From DASVVT01 sp036386415 (GTDB taxonomy: Bacteria > Acidobacteriota > Blastocatellia > Pyrinomonadales > Pyrinomonadaceae), in contig DASVVT010000092.1 of the NCBI GenBank assembly GCA_036386415.1, positions 1-23,302 of the forward strand: DNA of 23,302 bases. The letters run 5' to 3'. Shown piece after piece: positions 7,214-14,887 of this stretch (positions are counted from its first letter, which is position 1; every line of letters starts with the position of its first letter). Position numbers and translations under genes: made by a program. The notes under the pieces were generated by a model. The model saw nothing but the letters and a program-made list of their open reading frames with translations, was not told where the DNA came from and ran no database searches.

Positions 7214-7241
7214 CTCGCTATGAAGCGCGTGCTCCTTTGCC

Positions 7242-7688
7242 TCATGTTGCCGGTGCTCCGGCACGCGCTTCTGCATGACGTTTCATGTATCGCCGCATGA
7301 CAGCTATCCGCTCCTTCGCGTCGGGCATACGCAGCACCAGCGGCTCAAGATTCTTCAAATAGAGATATGGCGGCACTCCCGGCATGGCCCTGATCTCTGC
7401 AAGGAATGGTTGGAGCCTGGCATAGATGGCAACATGCTCCGTGTTGATGTCATTGAACATCTCTTCGTCTATGGCTCCATGATTAACGAAGGTTGCAGCC
7501 ATATCCCAGTAGGAGGCCACCATGCGGAAATCAGCACTATGTTCGCCCGTGAGGACATTAAAGATGTCCTCCGTACTCGCAGGGTTAAAAACTGTGATGA
7601 ACCATTCACGCGCTTTTCGCATTCTCTCTTCGCGCCTCATCTCATAGAGCTGAAGAATGAGACTGGCATCCATCTGTTTCTCGCTCAC
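7242..7688 (-). CDS. Conserved hypothetical protein, DUF4760-like
   Basis: The 148-residue helical protein has no signal peptide or membrane helix. It contains LYEMRREERMRKAREWF near the N terminus and FRMVASYWDMAATFVNHGAIDEEMF in the middle, a pattern that reminds me of DUF4760-type proteins; this is recall without a search. The start is GTG at 7688, with AAAGGAGAG on the minus strand about 7 nt upstream; the internal ATG five codons later is possible. It lies 37 nt downstream of the TMEM175-like gene on the same strand, so the two are probably co-transcribed, and a hairpin follows at 7182-7213. A role linked to the channel is only suggested by position. Confidence 0.65.
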   Translation of the reverse strand: MSEKQMDASLILQLYEMRREERMRKAREWFITVFNPASTEDIFNVLTGEHSADFRMVASYWDMAATFVNHGAIDEEMFNDINTEHVAIYARLQPFLAEIRAMPGVPPYLYLKNLEPLVLRMPDAKERIAVMRRYMKRHAEARAGAPAT

Positions 7689-7725
7689 TCGATCTCTCTC
7701 CTTTCAATCACAGGTCTGAAGCGGA

Positions 7726-8301
7726 TCACTGATTCAGTCTGGACTCGATACGCCGATCAGGAATCAGCCAGATCAGCGCGACCAGCACGTAGATCGCGTC
7801 GGAAATCCATTGACTAAGGAAGGCCAGCGGAATCGCCGCCATGTATAAGACCATCGAGAGCTTGCCCTTCATGTCCTTGCCAACCGCCACCGCGAGCGTT
7901 GAGCTTCCGCCTTGCCGTGCGACGATCAGGGTTTGAAGCAGCGTGTAGGCGACGGCTGCCATGAGCAGCACCGCCCCGTAAACGGCGGTCGGCAGTGGGG
8001 CGAAGTGGTTTTCTCCCATCCAGCCTGTGACGAAAGGGATGAGGGATAACCAGAACAGTAGATGTAGATTCGCCCAGAGAATCTTGCCGTTGATCTGCTC
8101 TGTGGCCTGTAGCATGTGGTGATGATTGTTCCAGTAGATGCCTAGAAAGACGAAACTCAGCACGTAGGTGAGGAAGATCGGCAGCAGCGGACGCAGCGCT
8201 TCATAGTCAGAGCCGTGTGGGATTTTCAGTTCCAGAACCATGATAGTGATGAGAATAGCGATTACTCCGTCACTAAAGGCTTCCAGACGTCCTTTATCCA
8301 T
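7726..8301 (-). CDS. TMEM175-like potassium channel (DUF1211 family)
   Basis: The 191-residue membrane protein carries the family signature near its N terminus, RLEAFSDGVIAILIT, with F9-S10-D11-G12. In TMEM175 proteins this first helix lines the pore. Further helices follow at about 40-60 (FLTYVLSFVFLGIYWNNHH), 75-95, 105-128 and 150-185, consistent with the six-helix bacterial TMEM175 unit that assembles as a tetramer and conducts K+ and other monovalent cations. Length matches bacterial members (about 200 residues). The ATG at 8301 has AGGAAAGAG upstream on the minus strand. It is the first gene of a two-gene unit with the hypothetical protein at 7242-7688. Confidence 0.85.
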   Translation of the reverse strand: MDKGRLEAFSDGVIAILITIMVLELKIPHGSDYEALRPLLPIFLTYVLSFVFLGIYWNNHHHMLQATEQINGKILWANLHLLFWLSLIPFVTGWMGENHFAPLPTAVYGAVLLMAAVAYTLLQTLIVARQGGSSTLAVAVGKDMKGKLSMVLYMAAIPLAFLSQWISDAIYVLVALIWLIPDRRIESRLNQ

Positions 8302-8345
8302 TAAGTCTCTTTCCTACTGCTCACAACCGGATGCTGGCGATGAGC

Positions 8346-8420
8346 GATCCACGAACCGAGACGAAACCACAAGAATATAGCCGAGACTATTTCGTGTGGT
8401 TTCGTCTCAGTTCGTGGATC
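8346..8420. repeat. Intergenic inverted repeat, CACGAAGCAACACGAA family, copy 2
   Basis: The left arm (8346-8373, GATCCACGAACCGAGACGAA) and right arm (8389-8420) are near-perfect complements around a loop of about 15 nt. The units here are ACGAAACCAC/ACGAACCGAG, a variant of the word in the 3508-3587 copy, but the ends GATCCACGAA are the same. It lies between the promoter side of the TMEM175 gene and the 3' end of the minus-strand histone-like gene. Confidence 0.85.
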
Positions 8421-8572
8421 ATGTGCTTTCCTTCTAAGACGATGTTAAAGGGTTCGATTTAGTGAACCTTTCTTAATCACGTATCCCTTGTCGCTCATCT
8501 GGTTTAGGATGCCTGGGCTCGACTACCTCTGCCGATTGCAGCATTGTCTGTGCCCAGGCCATTCCTGTTCGC

Positions 8573-9016
8573 CTACTTCTTGCGACCCTTCTTCGCAGAA
8601 CCCTTCTTGGTAGAACCTTTCCTCGCAGAACCTTTCTTCGTGCCGCTTGTGCGGGTGCTCGCACTGGCAGCTTTTGTCGCTCGGCCTGCTACTTTCTTGG
8701 TCGCCCTGGCAGTTTTATTGGCAACCTTATTGGCCGCTTTGGTCTCCTTCCTGACCAGCTTCCTGCCCTCATCAGCGCTCTTCGTGACGGCTCTCCTGAC
8801 TGATGTTCCTGTGCTCCCTGAGCGAGAGCGGCGACTTGGCATGACGGTCTCAGTGATAACTCCGGCCACGTTGGCGACTGTATCAACGGCACTCCTCATC
8901 ACCCCGGAAGCCTGATCCACGACCTCTCCGGCGACCTGTGTAGTCTGGCTGAGCGCTTCCTGAGCCGCACCCGTAGCGGAATTCTGCCGACTGGCTTTCT
9001 GTTTTCTTGCCATCAT
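8573..9016 (-). CDS. Histone H1-like lysine/alanine-rich protein
   Basis: The 147-residue, strongly basic protein has an Ala/Val/Thr-rich N-terminal part (about 15-60, SQTTQVAGEVVDQASG) that may form an amphipathic helix. A tail of Lys, Ala, Thr, Arg and Ser begins at about residue 80 and ends in tandem KKGSARKG/KKGSTKKG units. Such tails resemble eukaryotic H1 C termini and bacterial H1-like proteins that bind DNA without sequence preference. Nucleoid binding is an inference from composition. GGAGGAG precedes two adjacent ATGs (9016 and 9013); the second has slightly better spacing. The repetitive codons generate long spurious open frames on the other strand. The gene stands alone. Confidence 0.75.
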   Translation of the reverse strand: MMARKQKASRQNSATGAAQEALSQTTQVAGEVVDQASGVMRSAVDTVANVAGVITETVMPSRRSRSGSTGTSVRRAVTKSADEGRKLVRKETKAANKVANKTARATKKVAGRATKAASASTRTSGTKKGSARKGSTKKGSAKKGRKK

Positions 9017-9307
9017 CTCCTCCTTAAAATTTTTCAGCGGTTGGCCGCTTGACTATCTGTGCGAGCATTATGCTATCACGCGCGCGCAGGTTAATAGAAT
9101 AAAAACGTTAATTCGTAGACTGTCCATCCTAAATAGAAACAGAAAGCCCGCCCGCCGATTGACGATGCGCGGTTGATGACTTGAGTGTTTTTAGAATGTG
9201 GATAGCCACAGCGGCAAGCGTGGCTCTGCCTCTGTCACATCTTGCGGCTCACAGGATAAGTATAGAGAGGTCTTGCGCTGAAATACCCCGAAAGGTCAAA
9301 AAACGAT
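9017..9307. other. Divergent intergenic region between the histone-like and beta-lactamase-like genes
   Basis: No gene is seen. A small hairpin (AGCGG/CCGCT, 9036-9049) lies in the 5' leader of the minus-strand gene. At about 9131-9150 a TAAATAGAAACAGAAAGCC block resembles the one at about 4942-4960, again followed by degenerate GATTGACGATG-like words. Promoters for both divergent genes should lie here, but no convincing -35/-10 pair was found. Confidence 0.4.
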
Positions 9308-10363
9308 TTGAGACGATTCATCGAACGTTCAATCATCGCGCTGTTCACACTTGTCCTCGCGTCCTTGATCTTCAGCAAGGAAAGCACGATCACCGTCGCG
9401 CATTCGGCCATGATGCCGACGGGGTGCATGAGCGACACCCTCGCGCAGTCAACCCTGGAGCGAGCGATCAAGCGGCTGGCGGAAAGCTCCGGCGGCATCG
9501 TCGGCGTCACGGCTGTTCACATTGAAACGGGAAGGCGGGTTGCGCTCAACGGCGAGCTGCGCTTTCCGATGGCGAGCGTGTACAAGCTGCCTATCGCCCT
9601 GCAACTGCTTCACAAGATCGACCGGGGCGAGTTGCGCCTGAGCGATCAGATCACACTTTCCGAGCATGACTTTCGACCCGGACACAGCCCCCTCGCAGAG
9701 TTTGCGAACAACAAGCCTTTGACGCTGACAATCGAGAGACTCCTTGAGCTGATGCTCGGAGAGAGTGATAACAGCGCGAGCGATAAGCTGCTGAGTCTGG
9801 CGGGCGGCGCGGCAGCCGTGACCGCGCGCATGCGAGCCCTGGATATTGCGGGCATTGACATTAGTAGACCCGAAGGACGCCTGGCTCTTGATTTCTGGGG
9901 CGTGCGCGAGCCTCCGCCGGAGAGCGAATGGACGCTGGCGCTCCTTGAGAGCATGCGCGAGAAGGGCACTCCCGCGACGCGCGAAGCTGCCGCCATTGCA
10001 TATACGAACGATCCCCGCGACACCTCTACCCCCGATGCTATGGCGCAGCTTCTGGTGCGCGTACATCGAGGCGAAGTGCTTGAGGGGGCGAGCATGGAGC
10101 GCCTCTTGCAGATCATGGCGAAGACGCCGACCGGCCCGGCGCGTCTGAAAGGCTTGCTGCCCGCCGGGACGCCAGTCGCACACAAGACTGGAACGATGGG
10201 CGCGACGACCAACGACGTAGGCATCCTCACGCTGCCCGACGGAGCAGGCCACGTGGCGATTGCTGTCTTCGTCAAGGGATCGACCAGAGACGTACCGGAG
10301 CGCGAACGCGTGATCGCAGAGATCGCGCGCACGATCTACGACTACTATTTATTGGCTCGTTGA
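9308..10363 (+). CDS. Class A beta-lactamase-fold serine hydrolase, exported
   Basis: The 351-residue protein has an N-terminal signal/anchor (about 8-33) and the active-site motifs of class A serine beta-lactamases: S90-V-Y-K93 (SxxK), S153-D-N (SDN) and K293-T-G (KTG), with NDPRDTSTP matching the conserved region after the omega loop. The family acts in the periplasm, opening beta-lactams through an acyl-enzyme. The omega-loop ExxLN is not canonical: the best candidate general base is Glu189 in SRPEGRLA, followed by an insertion of about 35 residues (including DFWGVREPPPESEW) before the RDTS block. It may therefore be a divergent lactamase or a relative with another substrate. The start is a TTG at 9308 with GAAAGG some 12 nt upstream. 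A hairpin repeat follows the stop. Confidence 0.8.
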   Translation: MRRFIERSIIALFTLVLASLIFSKESTITVAHSAMMPTGCMSDTLAQSTLERAIKRLAESSGGIVGVTAVHIETGRRVALNGELRFPMASVYKLPIALQLLHKIDRGELRLSDQITLSEHDFRPGHSPLAEFANNKPLTLTIERLLELMLGESDNSASDKLLSLAGGAAAVTARMRALDIAGIDISRPEGRLALDFWGVREPPPESEWTLALLESMREKGTPATREAAAIAYTNDPRDTSTPDAMAQLLVRVHRGEVLEGASMERLLQIMAKTPTGPARLKGLLPAGTPVAHKTGTMGATTNDVGILTLPDGAGHVAIAVFVKGSTRDVPERERVIAEIARTIYDYYLLAR

Positions 10364-10412
10364 TCGACTGAATAAATGAACGCGTAGTGGCTCAAGCAAG
10401 ACAATTGAATTT

Positions 10413-10509
10413 TCTGCGCCCTTTGCGCGTCCCCTTTGCGTTCTTTGCGTTTAAAGAGGAGATTTAAACGCAAAGAACGCAAAGGATATTCGCAAAGGTC
10501 GCAAAGGAG
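10413..10509. repeat. Intergenic inverted repeat, ACGCAAAGAACGCAAAGG family, copy 2
   Basis: The left arm (10413-10453) and right arm (10462-10509) pair strongly, the core being TTTGCGTTCTTTGCGTTTAAA against its complement, with a loop of about 8 nt. Units are ACGCAAAGA and CGCAAAGGT. It fills the gap between the beta-lactamase-like gene and the deacetylase gene. Confidence 0.9.
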
Positions 10510-10569
10510 ATGATCCCTCCTTTGGTTGAGCCATTACCAATGAATGAATCTCATTTGAAGGAGAGAGGA

Positions 10570-11505
10570 ATGAACCGTAGACAGTTTGTTACGACATTAG
10601 GCGTCGGCGCGCTCGGATTGGGAGTGAGCAGAGTCAGTCTGTCGTGTTTGAGCTCGCCGCCGCCGCAAGTCGCCATCACGCTCGACGACTTCATCTGGTT
10701 CGACGCGCCACGGCTCACGGCTGAAGAGCGCAACCGTGGGCTGCTGGATGCGCTGCGGACTCATCGTATCAAGGCCGCGATGTTCGTCACGGGCAGGTTC
10801 GTTGACAACGAGACGGGGCAGAGGCTCCTGCGCGCATGGAACAGGGACGGGCACATGATCGGCAATCACTCCTATTCGCATCTGCACTACCACAACGTCA
10901 CCTTCGAAAGATTCTCGCAAGACCTGCTGCGCGGAGAAGGCGTTATCAAACAGCACCCGCAGTTCAGAAAGTTCTTTCGCTTCCCATTTCTCAAAGAGGG
11001 CGAGACGCGCGCCAAGCGCGACGGGATGCGCGCCTTTCTCAAAGAGCATGGATACCGCAACGGCCACGTCACCATAGACACCTCAGACTGGTACATAGAT
11101 CAACGCCTGCGCGCACGCTTAGACAAGAATCCGAAAGCCGAGCTGGCTCCTTACAGAGATTATTACCTCGATCATCTCTGGGAGAGCTCCGTCTATTACA
11201 ATGATCTCTCGCAGAAGGTGCTCGGTCGGAGCGTCAAACATACTCTGCTGCTTCATCACAACGTCATTAACGGTCTGTTTCTGGGCGATGTCCTGAGCAT
11301 GTTCGAGCGCAAAGGCTGGAAGCTGATCGACGCCGAAGAAGCCTACACCGATCCGGTCTTTTCCTCTGTGCCCGATATTCTGCCCGCAGGCGAAAGCATC
11401 ATCTGGGCGCTGGCAAAGCAGACGGGGAAATTCGATAAGCTCCTGCGCTATCCGGGCGAAGACAGCGATTATGAGAAGGCGAAGATGGACAGGCTCAGCC
11501 TGTGA
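10570..11505 (+). CDS. Polysaccharide deacetylase (NodB/CE4 family), exported
   Basis: The 311-residue protein shows the CE4 metal-dependent deacetylase motifs in order: AITLDD (D39, D40), NHSYSH (H100 and H104, the metal-binding HxxxH), RFPF at about 137-140, TIDTSDW (D170, D173, W174) and LLLHHN near 225. The family removes N-acetyl groups from peptidoglycan, chitin-like or exopolysaccharide chains. The N terminus MNRRQFVTTLGVGALGLG is a twin-arginine-like signal, with SLSC as a possible lipobox, so export is likely. The ATG at 10570 is chosen over upstream in-frame starts at 10510 and 10540 because GGAGAGAGG lies just before it and the signal peptide then starts correctly. A hairpin repeat follows the stop and separates it from the convergent gene. 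Confidence 0.85.
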   Translation: MNRRQFVTTLGVGALGLGVSRVSLSCLSSPPPQVAITLDDFIWFDAPRLTAEERNRGLLDALRTHRIKAAMFVTGRFVDNETGQRLLRAWNRDGHMIGNHSYSHLHYHNVTFERFSQDLLRGEGVIKQHPQFRKFFRFPFLKEGETRAKRDGMRAFLKEHGYRNGHVTIDTSDWYIDQRLRARLDKNPKAELAPYRDYYLDHLWESSVYYNDLSQKVLGRSVKHTLLLHHNVINGLFLGDVLSMFERKGWKLIDAEEAYTDPVFSSVPDILPAGESIIWALAKQTGKFDKLLRYPGEDSDYEKAKMDRLSL

Positions 11506-11506
11506 A

Positions 11507-11593
11507 GAATTGCGGAATGCGGATTGCGGAATGAGAAAGAAAAGCCGTGTCTTTCTTTTGAATCCGCAATCCGCATTTCGCAATCCGCATTCG
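11507..11593. repeat. Intergenic inverted repeat, GCGGAATGCGGATT word, between convergent genes
   Basis: The left arm (11507-11545) is a run of GCGGAATGCGGATT units and the right arm (11551-11592) its complement (AATCCGCAATCCGCATT). It starts one base after the stop codon of the deacetylase and ends five bases before the stop of the minus-strand gene. It is placed to act as a bidirectional transcription end. Confidence 0.9.
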
Positions 11594-11597
11594 CCTT

Positions 11598-12596
11598 TTA
11601 CGGGATCGGAGGGGCTGCGCCGGTTGGCACGATCCAGAGTTCGACCGTCAGGTCTTCGCGCGTGCCTCCGCTGAGAGTGACGAGGCGGCGTGCGTCTATG
11701 CCGCGCAGGTTGACCAGGTAGTCGCGCACACGGTCTATGCGCTTTTGTGCATCGCCCGGACGGGTGCGGCGACCCGCGTAGATGATGACGTAGCCCTGAG
11801 AATCAGGCTCCTGCTGCAACTGTATGGCGAAGTTGTCGAGCCGCGCCTTCTCGTCGTCGCGGCTGATGTTGCCGTACTCGTCGAACTTGCGATTCACAAC
11901 GCGCACGGGAATCTGCGTCGTGCAGGTCGCCGTGCAATTCAGATTATAGACACCCATTTCGAGCGTCGCCGTGACGGATTGTCCGGCCAGCGTGGCCGTC
12001 TCGACCGTGATCGAAGGCGTGCCCTGCCCGCTCGTGATCGTGCCCGCCGAAATCTTCCAGTTGTAGACGGGCGTGATGCCCGTATCGCCACCACTGATAT
12101 TGGCGCTGAAGGTGATGGGCTGTCCCAGTGTGATGGCTCCGGGGCAGTAGATAGAGATGTTCGGGCAGATCGGAGGCGGACATTCTGTGACCGTAACGGA
12201 CGTGCTCGTGAAAGCCAGGCAATCGCGCTCGCGGTCACGCCTCACTTCCACCTGCGCCGTATAAACGCCGGGCTTCGCGCCCGTCAGGTCCCAGTTCGTG
12301 TTCGGGCCGTCGCCGTCGATCCTTCCGCCCGTTGCAGTCCAGTCATAGCGCAACGGCTCGCCTTTCGGGTCGGTCGCACGAGCGACGAGCTGCACGCGCG
12401 CGTCCGAGCGGCCTGCGTCTCGCGGACAGACGCTGACCGTCGCAGAGCTGGCATCCAGCACCACAGTCGGAGCCTGAACGAGCGGCGAGGGCGTGTCGCG
12501 CTTATCATCTGAGGCTTCAGTCTGGACGTAAGCGAAGCAGGCGAGAACCAGCAACAACAGGCTGAGCCCGATGTGATAAGGTTGACCTCGGAACAT
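11598..12596 (-). CDS. Exported PKD-like and OmpA-like C-terminal protein
   Basis: The 332-residue protein starts with a signal peptide (LSLLLLVLAC, possible lipid-anchored Cys20). Two Ig/PKD-like beta domains follow: about 40-135 (VARATDPKGEPLRYDWTATG) and 145-235 (ITFSANISGG, YNWKISAG), with several Cys residues that could form disulfides. The C-terminal part (about 240-325) contains FDEYGNISRDDEKARLDNF, RRTRPGDAQKRIDRVRDYL and RRLVTLSGG, matching the alpha/beta layout of OmpA-like domains, although the classic peptidoglycan-binding Asp/Arg are not certain. A link between outer membrane and wall is inferred. The ATG at 12596 has GAGGAGG on the minus strand upstream. It is convergent with the deacetylase. 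Confidence 0.7.
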   Translation of the reverse strand: MFRGQPYHIGLSLLLLVLACFAYVQTEASDDKRDTPSPLVQAPTVVLDASSATVSVCPRDAGRSDARVQLVARATDPKGEPLRYDWTATGGRIDGDGPNTNWDLTGAKPGVYTAQVEVRRDRERDCLAFTSTSVTVTECPPPICPNISIYCPGAITLGQPITFSANISGGDTGITPVYNWKISAGTITSGQGTPSITVETATLAGQSVTATLEMGVYNLNCTATCTTQIPVRVVNRKFDEYGNISRDDEKARLDNFAIQLQQEPDSQGYVIIYAGRRTRPGDAQKRIDRVRDYLVNLRGIDARRLVTLSGGTREDLTVELWIVPTGAAPPIP

Positions 12597-12821
12597 ATGC
12601 TATTCCTCCTCAGAGCGTGCGCGTTGTATGCAGAGCGCGCCATTATTAACATATCATGGCTGCAATAAGCGACACTTTTAATGGTCTGATAAAATTCTTC
12701 AGAAGCGCGGCAAAGCATTTACCTTGGGGAAACGGATAATAGATACCGGTTTCCATACCGTAGAAAAAAGAGGAGGCTTGATGTCCGGCGGGAACGAACG
12801 CTGAGCCGCTCATAAAAGCTT

Positions 12822-12868
12822 CCTCTTCACGTTCTTTGCGCTTCTTCCTTTGCGCCCTCTGGCGTTTA
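12822..12868. repeat. Single arm of the GCAAAGG-type repeat
   Basis: The words ACGTTCTTTGCGCTTC, CCTTTGCGCCC and CTGGCGTTTAA match one arm of the copies at 7018-7110 and 10413-10509. No facing arm is found within the next 100 nt, so it is a decayed or half copy. Confidence 0.6.
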
Positions 12869-13359
12869 ATCTTTTCGCCGCGTAAATAAAATTCGATCAG
12901 GATAATGACGCGTCGGCGTTCGTGCGTCCGTGCGATCTCCGAGATGACGATTTCATCAACAGCATGAGTTACTTATGAGCGATAATATCGTACGTAAACG
13001 TACAGACATATCAATGGCGACTGCGTTAATCTGAAGCTTCCTTGAAAAGGATTTTATTTCCCCCAGTAATTTTATTTTCCCCCTTTGAGTCTCGAACTGG
13101 ACCATGCTGGCAGCGCTCCAGTCGTCTCCAACGCTTCACAATCTGACGGATGTCTCATGCAGGTCGTGCGATCTTTTACATCACAGGAAGCCGTTAATAT
13201 TTGATAGCCCTTGATGAGATGGTGTAGAGGCTGTGAGGTGTCTGGATAGATGAGGCTAATAAGTTTCAACGAGCAGTCGAAGTACTGATTGTTGATTTAG
13301 CAATTCGCGCTGCTGCTTCAAAGCAGGAGTGCGGAAGGTAGAACGAGCCTGGGGGGAAG

Positions 13360-13390
13360 ACGGAGGCTGATGCGAAAGCACAGCCTCCGT
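13360..13390 (+). ncRNA. Strong GNRA-tetraloop hairpin in the leader region
   Basis: The arms ACGGAGGCTG (13360-13369) and CAGCCTCCGT (13381-13390) pair perfectly. Inside, TGC/GCA continue the stem to a GAAA tetraloop, with one bulged A at 13370. It lies 209 nt upstream of the glycosyltransferase gene. It could be part of a structured leader or a terminator; TTATAATCTC follows instead of a U-run. No known riboswitch class could be matched by eye. Confidence 0.4.
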
Positions 13391-13598
13391 TATAATCTCA
13401 ATATGTCGTTGCTTAGACGGACTCGCCTTTCCTTAAGCATCCTATAAGGCGCGGACCTGGCAGGTATAAAAAATTGACTCTCAAGACATAAAGTCAGCAC
13501 GAGGGCCATATATAAGTAGCGATTAAACTTATTTTTCGATGGTTCTCGCGTGCGAAAGTTACAAAAAAGTTAATGCTAAGAACAAATGGGAATAGATC

Positions 13599-14789
13599 AT
13601 GAATACTACTGCAAATAATGCTTTCGGCATAAAAGATTTCGGAGCTTTCAAAACAGCGTCGCAGAACGGAACCGATCTGGTCTGCCTTTCACATCTGCGC
13701 TGGGATTTCGTTTACCAGAGACCTCAACATCTTTTGAGCCGCTTTGCCAAAGGCAGCCGCGTCTTCTTTGTCGAAGAGCCGATCTTCGGTAATGGGCCGA
13801 TGCGGCTCGATGTCACAGAGCGCAAGTGCGGAGTAAAGGTGGTGGTTCCGCACCTGCCCGCCGATCTCTTGAGCGACGTGGCGATAGAAGCTGTTCAGCA
13901 GGGCATGATCGACCGTCTCTTTGCAGAGCACAAGATACGCGACCACATTCTCTGGTACTACACGCCGATGGCCGTCGCCTGGACGCGCCACTTGCACCCG
14001 CTGGCTGTCATCTATGATTGTATGGACGAGTTGTCTGCATTCAAGGGAGCGCCGCCCGCTCTGCGCTCACGGGAAGCTGAATTGATAAAGCGCGCAGACC
14101 TCATGTTCACAGGCGGCCAGAGCCTTTATGAAGTCAAGCGCGACCTGCATAGAAGCGTCCACGCCTTCCCGAGCAGCATCGACGCAGAGCACTTCGCGCA
14201 GGCGAGAACGATCCACACAGACCCTGCGGATCAGGTCGATATTCCACATCCGCGCCTCGGATTCTTCGGGGTCATCGACGAGCGCTTAGACATAGAGCTG
14301 CTCGACGGGGTGGCCGCCGCCAGACCCGACTGGCACATCGTCATGATTGGGCCAGTGGTTAAGATCGACCCGTCGGATTTGCCGCGTCGCTCGAACATAC
14401 ATTACCTGGGCGGCAAGGATTACCAGGAGTTGCCGAAGTATCTGGCCGGATGGGACGTGGCGCTCTTGCCGTTTGCGCGCAACGAATCGACGCGCTTCAT
14501 CAGCCCGACCAAGACGCCTGAATACCTGGCGGCTGGAAAAGCGGTCGTCTCGACTTCGATCCGCGATGTGGTTCGCCCCTACGGCGAGCGAGGTTTAGTT
14601 CACATTGCGGATACCGTCACGGATTTCGTCGCGGCTGTGGAGACGGCCATGAGCGAAGACTCCGCCCGGCGTCTGAATCAGGTCGATGCCTTTCTAGCGA
14701 ATAACTCATGGGATCGAACCTGGGATCAGATGGCACAGTTGATCGAGAGTGTGACGGTGAAACGTGCCGCTGCGGTCGCAGCCGCTTGA
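13599..14789 (+). CDS. Glycosyltransferase, GT-B fold
   Basis: The 396-residue protein resembles family 1/4-type bacterial glycosyltransferases. An N-terminal domain carries LRWDFVYQRPQHLLSR at about 33-48, a signature seen in a subgroup of envelope GTs. The C-terminal Rossmann-like domain starts near RLGFFGVIDERLD (about 220) and contains HIVMIGP, YLGGKDYQELPKYLAGWDVALLPF and the nucleotide-sugar-binding ISPTKTPEYLAAGKAVVS (about 301-318). No transmembrane segment is evident. Because glf lies 98 nt downstream, UDP-galactofuranose is a plausible donor, but other sugars cannot be excluded. The ATG at 13599 has only a weak GGGAA ribosome-binding site. First gene of a three-gene cassette. Confidence 0.85.
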   Translation: MNTTANNAFGIKDFGAFKTASQNGTDLVCLSHLRWDFVYQRPQHLLSRFAKGSRVFFVEEPIFGNGPMRLDVTERKCGVKVVVPHLPADLLSDVAIEAVQQGMIDRLFAEHKIRDHILWYYTPMAVAWTRHLHPLAVIYDCMDELSAFKGAPPALRSREAELIKRADLMFTGGQSLYEVKRDLHRSVHAFPSSIDAEHFAQARTIHTDPADQVDIPHPRLGFFGVIDERLDIELLDGVAAARPDWHIVMIGPVVKIDPSDLPRRSNIHYLGGKDYQELPKYLAGWDVALLPFARNESTRFISPTKTPEYLAAGKAVVSTSIRDVVRPYGERGLVHIADTVTDFVAAVETAMSEDSARRLNQVDAFLANNSWDRTWDQMAQLIESVTVKRAAAVAAA

Positions 14790-14887
14790 CCGTCCTTCGT
14801 CAATCACCGGAAGCATATCGTATCTGCCAAGCCTTGTTATAGGGATTCATCGCAACTTAATTTTACGAACATTGGGGGAGAGTAAAG

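Larger units (their letters stand above)
6903..7241. other. Intergenic space with a GCAAAGG-type hairpin and a terminator
   Basis: I see no gene. The space carries the hairpin repeat at 7018-7110 and a terminator-like stem at 7182-7213 that ends the minus-strand TMEM175 unit. Confidence 0.5.
12597..13598. other. About 1 kb without a convincing gene
   Basis: Several short frames exist, but none has a start signal and plausible composition together. Visible structure: a single-arm GCAAAGG-type repeat at 12822-12868; a palindrome GTACGTAAACGTAC at 12990-13003, operator-like; two direct ATTTTATTTCCCCC-type blocks at 13051-13083; a small hairpin at 13313-13326; and a strong hairpin with GAAA tetraloop at 13360-13390. 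The stretch is more A/T-rich near the glycosyltransferase start. The promoters of the OmpA-like gene and of the glf cassette must lie here. Confidence 0.5.

Noticed and set aside
8544..8915. Hydrophobic open frame on the plus strand opposite the histone-like gene
   Set aside because: It is the complement of Lys/Ala-rich codons, which always yields Leu/Phe/Val-rich frames; no start signal is seen.
9181..9525. Open frame with signal-like N terminus overlapping the beta-lactamase-like gene
   Set aside because: It runs through the coding region of a well-supported gene in another frame and becomes His/Arg-rich noise.
11745..12512. 255-codon plus-strand frame opposite the PKD/OmpA-like gene
   Set aside because: The minus-strand frame has a signal peptide, Shine-Dalgarno and coherent domains; the plus-strand frame is Arg-rich and lacks all of these.
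13072..13269. 65-codon minus-strand frame in the 1-kb gap
   Set aside because: No ribosome-binding site and no recognisable pattern; I could not support it as a gene.
13340..13400. Resemblance of GCGAAAGCACAGCCTCCG to a GEMM-type c-di-GMP riboswitch
   Set aside because: Only a few bases agree; the conserved core and second stem of GEMM are not present.
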